The notes under the pieces: generated by a model
What the model was told of the DNA's origin: nothing
Database searches by the model: none
What the model saw: the letters and a program-made list of their open reading frames with translations, nothing else
In this document: one piece after another, positions 31,929 to 39,937 of the stretch
Layout: each line of letters begins with the position of its first letter
How positions within the stretch are numbered: position 1 is the first letter of the stretch
Position numbers and translations under genes: made by a program
Assembly (NCBI RefSeq): GCF_004403985.1
Contig: NZ_SOHL01000013.1
Coordinates: 1 to 64,000, forward strand
DNA length: 64,000 nucleotides
Origin: Cryobacterium gelidum
Lineage (GTDB): Bacteria > Actinomycetota > Actinomycetes > Actinomycetales > Microbacteriaceae
Reading direction: 5' to 3'

Positions 31929-32878
31929 TAGATCTCCTGCGCAAAGTTGCCTTGAAGCTTCTGGAAAACGCGCTGGCACACGATCAACAGGATGAAACCA
32001 ACGATGGTCACGATCAGCAAACGCAGATCAAGGTCGGCGGGCCAGGGCTGGGGGGCGATTACAGCATCCCCGATTGTTCGAGTTTCCGAGCCGGCCAGCC
32101 ACATTCCCTTCTGAAACGCGAGGACCGCGCTGGACACGGGATTGAGCAAGTACAAAGATGCAATCCAGGAATGACTGACCACCACCGCAGAATTAACGAC
32201 GTACGACCACGCATAGACGATCGGTGACGCCCAGAACAACAACAACATGGCGACTTCGACGAGGTATTGGATGTCGCGCAGGTACACATTGAGCGCCGAT
32301 AGAAGAATCGCGAAGGCAATTCCGTAGACCAACACGATCAGGATGGCCACGGGCACGTAGAGCAGGTTCCACGACAGGGGGAATTGACCCAGCACGACCG
32401 TGGCAGCAATGAGCACGATCATTTGAATAGCAAAGTTGAAAATCGCCGATCCGGCGGCCGCCAGCGGGAAGATCTCCCGCGGCAGGTACACCTTTTTAAT
32501 CAGTCCGGCGTTGCCGATGATCGACATGGTGCCCGACGACACGATCTCGCTATACAGGCCCCAGATCGTAAGACCGGCGAATACGAAGATGGCGAAATCG
32601 GGGATGCCGCGCGCTGCCTGGAGAAACTGTCCGATGGCTACGTAGTAGATCAGGAGCATCGTCAGCGGTTTGATCAAACTCCAGAGAAAGCCCAGGCTGC
32701 TGTCCTTGTAGCGCGCCTTGAGCTCGCGACGGATCAGGAGGTCGAGAAGCTCGCGGTGCGCCAGTACCTCCTTGATCGAACCCCAAAACCCCCCCATGAC
32801 GCCGCCTCCGGCGGATATCGATGTCTGAAACGGGAGGGTCGACAGTCTGTCGGCACGCTCTTGGGCTTTGCTAGTCAT
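31928..32878 (-). CDS. Polysaccharide ABC exporter, permease subunit (Wzm/TagG-like)
   Basis: A 316-residue ABC-2 permease with six membrane segments. The amphipathic N-terminal segment HRELLDLLIRRELKARYKDSSLGFLWSLIKPL is the family's gate/interface motif. KKVYLPREIFPLA and NVYLRDIQYLVEVAMLLLFWASPIVYAWS follow the ABC-2 pattern. It pairs with the ATPase at 31,161. It overlaps the upstream glycosyltransferase stop by 8 bp, indicating co-translation. The exported polymer is unknown but its sugars are probably added by the two upstream transferases. Confidence 0.94.
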   Translation of the reverse strand: MTSKAQERADRLSTLPFQTSISAGGGVMGGFWGSIKEVLAHRELLDLLIRRELKARYKDSSLGFLWSLIKPLTMLLIYYVAIGQFLQAARGIPDFAIFVFAGLTIWGLYSEIVSSGTMSIIGNAGLIKKVYLPREIFPLAAAGSAIFNFAIQMIVLIAATVVLGQFPLSWNLLYVPVAILIVLVYGIAFAILLSALNVYLRDIQYLVEVAMLLLFWASPIVYAWSYVVNSAVVVSHSWIASLYLLNPVSSAVLAFQKGMWLAGSETRTIGDAVIAPQPWPADLDLRLLIVTIVGFILLIVCQRVFQKLQGNFAQEI

Positions 32879-34466
32879 TGTGCTCCGAGTGGTTCATGGA
32901 CGCCTGTCCAACGGTCGAGTCTATGTGGAAGTAGTCCCACAGCTCGGACGCGTACTGGTCCCAGCCTTTGTTCTCGCGGAGGTCCGCTTCAGCACGGAGG
33001 GAGTCATTCACGTTGTCATTGAACATGACCGTCGCGAGGCCGTCGGCCAGTGCAACATCGTTTCTCGGATCAACTAGGATCGCTCCTCCCTGCTCACAAA
33101 TTTCTTTCATGCTCCCAAAATCTGAGGTGACGACCGGGGTGCCGACCGCGAGCGATTCGGCGACCGGGAGCCCAAATCCCTCATTGAGGGACGGGAAAAC
33201 CGTCGCCCGCGCGAGCCGGTAGCCGCCCCAGAGAAGCGCGTCAGAAATGGCCGAGATGCTCTGCACCGGTCGGCCGAGCTCTTGCATCTGCTTCAGCTGG
33301 ACGGTGAACTGCCGCCCACCCCACGCATTGCCACCTACGAACGACAGGCAGAACTGGTGGCCCTCCCGCCAGAGCATCTCTGCGGCGCTCAGCACCGCGA
33401 GGTGGTTCTTGCGCGGTTCGTGGCTGCCCACGCACAGCAGAAGGGGAAGGTCGTCGATGACGAGTGCCTCACGTGCCGTCGCCAATTCGGCGTCTGAGAC
33501 CGTGCCGGCATCGGCCGCGAGGAGGATGGGTTCGATCGCGGGGCCGGTCATCCCCGCGCCGCTGAGCATCCGTCGCCAGCCGCGGTACTCGATGGCTGCA
33601 GCCATGGAGATGGTGGCGACCCGATCGAACCGGGCGATGGCGGCGAGGTTCTTCGCGAAGGCCCCACCCATCCCGATCGCGGTGGTCTCCGCAGACATGA
33701 GCGGAACGCAGTCGAACCCGATGGCATAGGTCGTGTTGCCGGAGAACTCGGCCAGTGCCGAGATGCGCGTCGTGCGTTCCGCCTCGATGGCAAGCTCGGG
33801 CAGGATGTACGTCGATTTCCACGGGATGGTCACTTCACCCGACTGGGGATGGTCGGCCTGCGGGTGACTGCCGTAGATGGCGTTGGCGCGTTCACTGGTC
33901 GAGAGCTCGCGCAGACCGCCGTAGGTCGAACCCCAGCCCACGAGCACGAGTTCGTGGGACTGCACCCATTGCGCGATCGTCTTGCGCACGACGCGCTGAA
34001 TTCCCGTTGCCAGGCCGGTGCGCGCGGTGTGGTGCACGTCGACCACGGTCGCATTGATGACCACCCGCACCGGACGCACGTGCCCGGCCGCGAGCACGCC
34101 GCGACGCACCGGTGAGCGCATGGCGCGCCGTAGGGCGGCTTCAGCACCATCAAGCCGGATCTGACGGATGGTGTCGATCACGCGATCCCGGGTGGGGAAT
34201 TCCGCACGCAGCACGGCCAGGGCCAGCCAGACACGATCGGCGCTCGGCACGAGGAAGTGGTGAGACACCCGGGCCACGAGGTCTGATTCCAGCGCAACGG
34301 CCCCCTCGTCGGGGTCGACGGCGCGGAGCAGAATGCGCAGTCGATCGTTCGTGGACTGCTCGGATGCGAGGGGGTTGGTCAGCGCCCGCCTCGATCCCGG
34401 CTTCTTGACTCCGGTTTCCTGGGTGCCCGGATGACGGGCCAGGGCCGGCTCAGACATGACGCTCAT
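32871..34466 (-). CDS. GT4-type glycosyltransferase with N-terminal extension (copy A)
   Basis: 531 residues. Residues 1-150 are a helical extension, then the first Rossmann domain begins VRVVINATVVDVHHTARTGLATGIQRVVRKTIAQW. The donor domain contains LLLCVGSHEPRKNHLAVLSAAEML and ends with ATVFPSLNEGFGLPVAESLAVGTPVVTSDFGSMKEI, the GT4 E-x7-E motif. The TGIQRVVR element corresponds to GxGRY-like acceptor-site motifs in related transferases. It is homologous along the whole length to the upstream gene at 34,450. A start at 34,457 (MSEPAL) is possible instead. Overlaps both neighbours by several bases. Confidence 0.9.
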   Translation of the reverse strand: MSVMSEPALARHPGTQETGVKKPGSRRALTNPLASEQSTNDRLRILLRAVDPDEGAVALESDLVARVSHHFLVPSADRVWLALAVLRAEFPTRDRVIDTIRQIRLDGAEAALRRAMRSPVRRGVLAAGHVRPVRVVINATVVDVHHTARTGLATGIQRVVRKTIAQWVQSHELVLVGWGSTYGGLRELSTSERANAIYGSHPQADHPQSGEVTIPWKSTYILPELAIEAERTTRISALAEFSGNTTYAIGFDCVPLMSAETTAIGMGGAFAKNLAAIARFDRVATISMAAAIEYRGWRRMLSGAGMTGPAIEPILLAADAGTVSDAELATAREALVIDDLPLLLCVGSHEPRKNHLAVLSAAEMLWREGHQFCLSFVGGNAWGGRQFTVQLKQMQELGRPVQSISAISDALLWGGYRLARATVFPSLNEGFGLPVAESLAVGTPVVTSDFGSMKEICEQGGAILVDPRNDVALADGLATVMFNDNVNDSLRAEADLRENKGWDQYASELWDYFHIDSTVGQASMNHSEHND

Positions 34467-35973
34467 TTCTCAATGGCTCGATGAGCTGTTCCCACAGCTC
34501 ATCGGCGTAATCGTCCCAGTTGCGCACGGTGCGGGCGCCGATCTCACGTTGCAGCGCCGCGAGGACCTCGTCGTCGGTGAGCAGCGTGCGCATCGCGTCA
34601 ATGATCGCGTCGTCGTCGCGCGGATCCACGGCGAGGCACCCGCCGCCGGCCGCGATCTCCGCGGTACTGCCGTAGTTGCTTGTGAGCACCGGCGTGGCCA
34701 GCGCGATGGACTCGGCCACCGGGAGTCCGTACCCCTCGTGCAGCGACGGGAAGAGTGAAAAGCGGGCTTCCCGGTAGGAAGCAAGGAGGACGGCGTCGTT
34801 CACTCCGCGGAGTACCTCGACTTGGCGGCCCGCCCGCTGCAGCTGGCGCACGCGCTTGTCGAAGTCACGCGTGTAGATCACACTTCCACCGCCGATGAAG
34901 CGCAGGCGAAAATCGATGCCCTCGCGCCACAGTACCTCGGAGGCGAACAACACGGCGAGATGGTTCTTGCGCGGCTCCTGGCTGCCGATGCAGATCACGA
35001 GCGGCGAATCCGCTGAGACCTGGTCCCGGCCCGTGTCGCCATCGGGCGAATCCACGGGAAGGCTGACTTCCACCGTGGTGGGGCCGGACAAGCCCTGCGC
35101 CGGAAGCGCGGCGACGAAGCCGGCGAACTCCTCCGTGGCGGCGGCGCTGATTCCCACGACGCGCTTGGCGTACTTGAGGATGGTGAGATACCGCACAAAC
35201 CGTTCGGTCTCGAGCGAGTCGAGGCTATCGGCGCTCACCACCGGAATGGTGTCGTAGCCGATGAGTCCCACCCGGTTGCCCGAGTACTGCGCGAGGGCGG
35301 CGAGCGCGTTACAGAGGACAGCCTGCGGCACCTCGGGCAGGATCACCTCCGAATTGAAGGGAATGATGACCTGGTAGTCCGGCGGGTCGACCGGTGAGTG
35401 GTCGGGTTCGGGCTCCGTGTAAGTGTTCCATTCCACGACCCGGCTGCGCTCGAGTGGCGTCATGGTGCGCATGGCACCGCCCCCGGCGGTCCAGGCAACG
35501 AGCGTCATGTCCCGGTTGCGCGTCCAGCGCGACATGGTCTGGCGCACCACCCGCTGGATCCCGGTGTTATGCCGGTGGTTGGCGCAGAAGTCGACATCGA
35601 TGACGGTGCTGTCGGAAATCACCGCTATGCCCTTATCGAGGTCGTCGAAGCGGGCAGCGGCATCGAAGCACGCCTGGAGGAACGCGGAGGAGGCGTGACG
35701 TTCGTCGGCCAGAGCCACCGCTCGCCGAGTCATCTGCAGCTGGTCCGGATTGGGGTACGCCGCAGTCACTCCGGCGATGAGCAGCCAAAATAGGTCGTCC
35801 CCCCTTCGTTCACGTGCGACAGCGATGAGTCGGGCGAGCAGCGGGCCGTTTCCCCGAGACACGAGAGCATCGATCTCTTCCGGCGCATCGAAGAAGTACG
35901 GAGCCACTGCGGTCAGACGGCCGAGGAGGGCCGCACTGAGATCGGGAGACGAGCGAGGATTCCGCGTGCTCAA
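34450..35973 (-). CDS. GT4-type glycosyltransferase with N-terminal extension (copy B)
   Basis: About 507 residues, paralogue of the downstream gene. N-terminal extension (1-125), then AVISDSTVIDVDFCANHRHNTGIQRVVRQTMSRW, LVICIGSQEPRKNHLAVLFASEVLWREGI and FSLFPSLHEGYGLPVAESIALATPVLTSNYGST (donor-binding E-x7-E). I prefer a TTG start at 35,973, which overlaps the stop of the upstream coiled-coil gene (TTGA), over a start 62 codons earlier whose sequence is low-complexity and overlaps that gene. The acceptor is unknown; clustering with an ABC exporter suggests one polymer built by both copies. Confidence 0.88.
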   Translation of the reverse strand: MSTRNPRSSPDLSAALLGRLTAVAPYFFDAPEEIDALVSRGNGPLLARLIAVARERRGDDLFWLLIAGVTAAYPNPDQLQMTRRAVALADERHASSAFLQACFDAAARFDDLDKGIAVISDSTVIDVDFCANHRHNTGIQRVVRQTMSRWTRNRDMTLVAWTAGGGAMRTMTPLERSRVVEWNTYTEPEPDHSPVDPPDYQVIIPFNSEVILPEVPQAVLCNALAALAQYSGNRVGLIGYDTIPVVSADSLDSLETERFVRYLTILKYAKRVVGISAAATEEFAGFVAALPAQGLSGPTTVEVSLPVDSPDGDTGRDQVSADSPLVICIGSQEPRKNHLAVLFASEVLWREGIDFRLRFIGGGSVIYTRDFDKRVRQLQRAGRQVEVLRGVNDAVLLASYREARFSLFPSLHEGYGLPVAESIALATPVLTSNYGSTAEIAAGGGCLAVDPRDDDAIIDAMRTLLTDDEVLAALQREIGARTVRNWDDYADELWEQLIEPLRNERHV

Positions 35974-36302
35974 CGCCGCCGCCCCAGATACCGTCGTTTG
36001 AGATCGGCCACGGCCAGCTGTGAGAACCGGCTGGGGCCCAGCTCCACGGCCTTGATCTGAATTTTTCGGACGAAACGCAGGGGCTTGGTCACCCGCCAGG
36101 ACAGGGTGTTGTACATATCCCCGAGCACCCGGGACTCCGTACCGACAACCTCGAGCCACGAGGCCAGGCTTTCATTCTCGCGGGCGTCCAGCTCCGCCTG
36201 GAGCCGGTCCCGCTCCGCTTCGACCGCAGCCAGACGCACCGAGAGGGATGGTTGCTGTGGTTCATTTGCGGCGGAAAGGCCGGACGCATCGCTTTCAGGC
36301 AT
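35970..36302 (-). CDS. Small coiled-coil protein with an SWRxTxPLR motif
   Basis: A 110-residue soluble protein. Residues 18-45 are a charged coiled coil (SVRLAAVEAERDRLQAELDARENE). Residues 66-78 read YNTLSWRVTKPLRF, the short basic motif that ends many actinobacterial sugar transferases and FkbM-type proteins. Here it stands as a separate protein translated with the glycosyltransferase (TTGA overlap). The same motif ends the FkbM protein at 57,811. It may be a membrane-surface or complex-assembly module; no enzymatic domain is present. Confidence 0.75.
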   Translation of the reverse strand: MPESDASGLSAANEPQQPSLSVRLAAVEAERDRLQAELDARENESLASWLEVVGTESRVLGDMYNTLSWRVTKPLRFVRKIQIKAVELGPSRFSQLAVADLKRRYLGRRR

Positions 36303-36384
36303 TCACACATCGTACGGCAGCTTTCGTGACACAGCTGCGGCACGAAGAGCGGGTCCGACGCTGCCGGCAAATTTTGGACTGGCT

Positions 36385-37050
36385 CTACACCGCTCCTACG
36401 TCGACAGACCCACCCAATAATCCGGCGGCGGGCGAGCGGTAAGACACCTCGCGGTAGCCTGTGGCTGCAATTTTCAATGTTGTAATGCTCGACAGGGCAC
36501 ACCGACGTTTTCGCGGGTCGTGGGCAAGGCTCCGCCCCACTGCTTGACGGTGGGCGAGCCAGATCGGCAATTGATGACTAACGAACACTACATCGCCCTT
36601 CGAATTCTTATCAATCTCTGCTATCAGGCTTCCTATTCGAGCGGCCACAGCGGCAAAGGGCTCTCCCCAGCTGGGGCGGAAGGGATTTACCAGAAAACGC
36701 CATGCTGCTGGCTTGGCCAATATTGACAGTGACATTTCGAATTGGCCGCCCTCAAGATAGCTCTCGGCTTCCAGTAATCTGTCGTCGATTTCAACGGCAA
36801 GTCCAAGTCGCCGGGCAATCGGTGTCGCGGACTCCACCGCACGCTCCAGCGGTGAACTAACGATGCGGGTAATCGCAGCGTCCTGGCGAGAAGGCCGATT
36901 AGGAACGAGGGTCTTTGCTGCCAGCTCAGCCATTTCTTGACCGCGAGCAGACAGGTGAAAGCCTGGTAGGCGGCCATAAAGCACACCCGTCGGGTTTTCA
37001 ACCTCGCCATGCCGAACGAAATGCACTACGTGTTCATTCACGACGAGCAC
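36385..37050 (-). CDS. Histidine phosphatase family protein
   Basis: About 220 residues. The phosphohistidine motif is HFVRHGEVENPTGVLYGRLPGFHLSARGQEMAE; a second conserved segment is RIVSSPLERAVESATPIARRLG, and the distal His is in VVFVSHQLPIWLA. These are the RHG, SSPLxRAxETA and VSHxxxI elements of the phosphoglycerate-mutase-like superfamily. The start is uncertain: GTG codons at 37,050 and 37,041 follow AAGAGG; a TTG at 37,098 lacks a ribosome site. The GC content appears lower than the neighbours. The substrate is unknown, perhaps a phosphorylated sugar. It is divergent from the secreted DUF4214 gene. Confidence 0.82.
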   Translation of the reverse strand: MLVVNEHVVHFVRHGEVENPTGVLYGRLPGFHLSARGQEMAELAAKTLVPNRPSRQDAAITRIVSSPLERAVESATPIARRLGLAVEIDDRLLEAESYLEGGQFEMSLSILAKPAAWRFLVNPFRPSWGEPFAAVAARIGSLIAEIDKNSKGDVVFVSHQLPIWLAHRQAVGRSLAHDPRKRRCALSSITTLKIAATGYREVSYRSPAAGLLGGSVDVGAV

Positions 37051-37205
37051 CGACCTCTTTCTTGTATTCGCGCAGGTGAGCTTGTACCCCACCTTCAATA
37101 AATTTAGCGTCTATCGATGGAATTCGGCCGTCGCGTAGGCAAAACCGACCCCCGTGTGGTCTTATTGGCTAGACAAACAGTCCCACAGGCAACGGAGAAC
37201 ACAGC

Positions 37206-38681
37206 GTGAAAGTACCTACGGACCGAAGCACTTCCCCGACTCAACGCCATTCGATCCGCACCGCGCTATTGATCTCCGTGAGCGCCCTCACTACTCTTCT
37301 TATGATGGTCGTCGGCAGCGTCGTTCCGGCAAATGCGCTCAGCGGCAACGATTTCGATCCCGGCCGCATCATAAGCGACTCGGTGTTCCACGACTCCGCA
37401 GCCCTAGATTCAAATCAAATCCAGCAATTCCTGAATTCGAAGTTGTCGGCCTGCAAGAGCGGATATACGTGCTTGAAGGACTTCCGCATGGATACCTTTG
37501 ATCGGGCAGCGGAAGAACCAGGGCACTGCACCGCCTACTCTGGAGCAGCCAATGAGAGCGCGAGCACGATTATTGCCAAGGCCTCCCAAGCCTGTGGAAT
37601 AAGCCCGAAAGTTCTGCTTGTGCTTCTGCAGAAAGAAACGTCGCTGATCACGAGCACCTCCCCAACGGCCGGCACCTACCGCAAAGCTGCGGGTTACGGC
37701 TGCCCCGATACCAGCAGCTGCGATGCGGCGTACTACGGCTTTTACAACCAGGTGTACATGGCGGCCTGGCAGTTCCGTCAATACACGAATTACCCCGATC
37801 GTCGGTTCAAGATTGGCAACATCGCCGTTGGATTCAACCCGAATGCAGGGTGTGGGTCATCGGTCGTCAACATTCAAAACCAAGCGACGGCTAACCTCTA
37901 CAACTACACGCCGTACCAGCCGAACACTGCTGCCGTGGCCAATCTCTATGGCTGGGGTGATGCGTGCTCCTCGTACGGCAACCGTAATTTCTGGCGCATG
38001 TATTCAGACTGGTTCGGCTCGACGCTGACCGGGCTGGATTCCAAAGACGCAACGTCACTCGTGCGCGCGCTTTACAACGACATCCTGATTCGCGAGCCGG
38101 ACGCTGGCGGCGTCAGCACCTGGCACGGCTACCTGATCGGTCGGGGCTGGCCCACCGTTTCCGTGGCAAATGGGATCCTTTACAGTGACGAGTACTATTT
38201 GCAGCGGATTGACGCCGCATACCGTGAGGTCTTGGGCCGCGAACCAGACGAGAACGGCCGGTACGACTGGCTCAGTCGCATGCGATCGGGTCAAACGAGC
38301 GTTGACGAGATTCGAATGACCTTCACTTCGAGTATGGAATATTACATGGCGGCGGGTGGTAACGACCACGCCTATGTGGGCGTGCTCTACTCCACGCTCC
38401 TTGGACGCCCGGCGGCGCAGGGCGATCTGGACTACTGGGCCTCCCAAGCATCGCTCCGCGGCGGAGGATACGTGGTGAGTTCCATCTGGAATTCCTACGA
38501 ATCGGGAACGATCAGACTCAACGCCATCTACACGACGTACCTGAAGCGTGGCGTCGATGCCAGCGGAGTATCCAGCTGGGTGCCGCTCATCACCGCGCAG
38601 GGCGATCAGGCAGCCCGCACGACCATTGTCAGCAGCCTTGAATACCTGCTACAGGCGCGGGCCCGGTACCCACAACCATAA
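37206..38681 (+). CDS. Secreted protein: lysozyme-like N-domain plus DUF4214 repeats
   Basis: 491 residues with a signal peptide (about 1-43, ending VVPANALS). The N-terminal domain (50-270) contains FDPGRIISDSVFHDSAALDSNQIQQFLN, Cys pairs, and KVLLVLLQKETSLITSTSPTAGTY followed by GYGCPDTSSCDAAYYGFYNQVYMAAWQF. This resembles actinobacterial lytic-transglycosylase-like domains, with Glu in LLQKE as candidate acid. The C-terminal 210 residues contain DUF4214-type repeats (LYNDILIREPDAGGVSTWHGYL, YREVLGREPDENGRYDWLSRM, LYSTLLGRPAAQGDLDYW, YTTYLKRGVDASGVSSWV). The GTG start follows GGAG at 8 nt. It is likely surface-located and may process or bind the wall; followed by a strong terminator. Confidence 0.85.
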   Translation: MKVPTDRSTSPTQRHSIRTALLISVSALTTLLMMVVGSVVPANALSGNDFDPGRIISDSVFHDSAALDSNQIQQFLNSKLSACKSGYTCLKDFRMDTFDRAAEEPGHCTAYSGAANESASTIIAKASQACGISPKVLLVLLQKETSLITSTSPTAGTYRKAAGYGCPDTSSCDAAYYGFYNQVYMAAWQFRQYTNYPDRRFKIGNIAVGFNPNAGCGSSVVNIQNQATANLYNYTPYQPNTAAVANLYGWGDACSSYGNRNFWRMYSDWFGSTLTGLDSKDATSLVRALYNDILIREPDAGGVSTWHGYLIGRGWPTVSVANGILYSDEYYLQRIDAAYREVLGREPDENGRYDWLSRMRSGQTSVDEIRMTFTSSMEYYMAAGGNDHAYVGVLYSTLLGRPAAQGDLDYWASQASLRGGGYVVSSIWNSYESGTIRLNAIYTTYLKRGVDASGVSSWVPLITAQGDQAARTTIVSSLEYLLQARARYPQP

Positions 38682-38709
38682 ATCAGGCGCGGCCGCAGGC
38701 CAGAACCGT

Positions 38710-38742
38710 AGAGCCCCCATCCCCGTCGAGGATGGGGGCTCT
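38710..38742 (+). terminator. Perfect 13-bp stem terminator
   Basis: AGAGCCCCCATCC (38,710-38,722), a 7-nt loop and its exact complement (38,730-38,742) lie 28 nt after the DUF4214 gene stop. It may also serve the convergent glycosyltransferase ending at 38,807. Confidence 0.8.
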
Positions 38743-38806
38743 CACTCGTCTATGACCTTGGATTATCGGAGCGACGCACCGGGGGTTTCACGCGCACCAA
38801 TGTGAA

Positions 38807-39937
38807 CTAGACCAATGATTCGAAGAGGGTTTGATACTCGTCGACCGTCTGCTCAAGCGAATATTCCGCATTCGCTCGTTGAGCGCCGAGAACGCGATCG
38901 AGCGGCTTGGTCGACAGGCGTCGCAACTCCCGCTCGATGGCGACTGAATCGCGGGGCGCAACAATTGAACCGAACCCTGTTCTTTGGACCGGCGTTCTAA
39001 CGCCGGGCAGGTCAGAAGCGAGGGCGGCGACCCCCGCTTTCATTGCTTCGACCTGGACTATACCGAATGCTTCCAACGAGTTCACCGAGGGCAGCGCGAA
39101 AACGTCCAACGAGGCGTAAAAATTGGGCAGCTCGTCGTCTCTCAGGAAACCGAGCAACCGGATTCGTTCGTCGCCACCGATGTGCGTGCGGACCTTTTCC
39201 ACAACGCTGCCGCCCGCAACTTTGGAGAAGTCACCGCCGATCAAGAGCCGTGCTTCCGGATCCTCGAGTTGTCGAAACCCGTCAACGAGAAATTCGAGCC
39301 CCTTTTCCTCCACCAGTCGCCCCAAGAATCCAACATGCAACCCCCCGGACGTCCGGAAGGATGGCGTTGCGGCCGGATAGGTCCTCGTTGGCGGCGCGAT
39401 GGGCTGAGTCCTTATGCCGGACATCGATCGCTGGAGCCGCGATGACGCCGCATAGTCAGCGCTGGACGGGCAAATGGCATTCGCGCACCGCATGGCGATC
39501 GCGTTGGAAATATCCATGACCACCGTCTGCAGCCGGTTGAGGATGCCTGCGGGCAGGCTGATGTCGCATTGATAGGTCACAACAACGGGCGTTGATCGAA
39601 GCCCGGCCGCGATGGGACCACTTTCGATCATGGGGAGATGGAGATTCACGATCCGGGCCCGTCGGCCGAAGTGAATGGCTGTGGACACGAACGTCGGACT
39701 GATTAATCCTTTCCCAATTCGCGCTACCACCGGAGTTCTGACGACATCGACACCGTTGATTCGTTCCGAGCGTGGGAGAGCCGCATCGTGTTGGCCTGCA
39801 ACGACTATTACACTCAGTCCTCGGCGTACGAGCTCCTCGGCGACGAGTCGTGCCGCATCGGTCAGCCCACTCACATACGGGGCGTAATAGTTGAGCGCCA
39901 TCATGACGTCGTGAGATTTCTGCAGCTTATTAGCCAT
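38807..39937 (-). CDS. GT4 family glycosyltransferase
   Basis: A 376-residue GT-B enzyme. The acceptor domain starts VMMALNYYAPYVSGLTDAARLVAEELVRRG, the linker holds LHVGFLGRLVEEKGLEFLVDGF, and the donor domain DVFALPSVNSLEAFGIVQVEAMKAGVAALASDLPGVR carries the E-x7-E pattern (EAFGIVQVE). It overlaps the upstream large membrane protein by 8 bp. It belongs to a minus-strand operon with the flippase. The linkage made is unknown. Confidence 0.92.
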   Translation of the reverse strand: MANKLQKSHDVMMALNYYAPYVSGLTDAARLVAEELVRRGLSVIVVAGQHDAALPRSERINGVDVVRTPVVARIGKGLISPTFVSTAIHFGRRARIVNLHLPMIESGPIAAGLRSTPVVVTYQCDISLPAGILNRLQTVVMDISNAIAMRCANAICPSSADYAASSRLQRSMSGIRTQPIAPPTRTYPAATPSFRTSGGLHVGFLGRLVEEKGLEFLVDGFRQLEDPEARLLIGGDFSKVAGGSVVEKVRTHIGGDERIRLLGFLRDDELPNFYASLDVFALPSVNSLEAFGIVQVEAMKAGVAALASDLPGVRTPVQRTGFGSIVAPRDSVAIERELRRLSTKPLDRVLGAQRANAEYSLEQTVDEYQTLFESLV

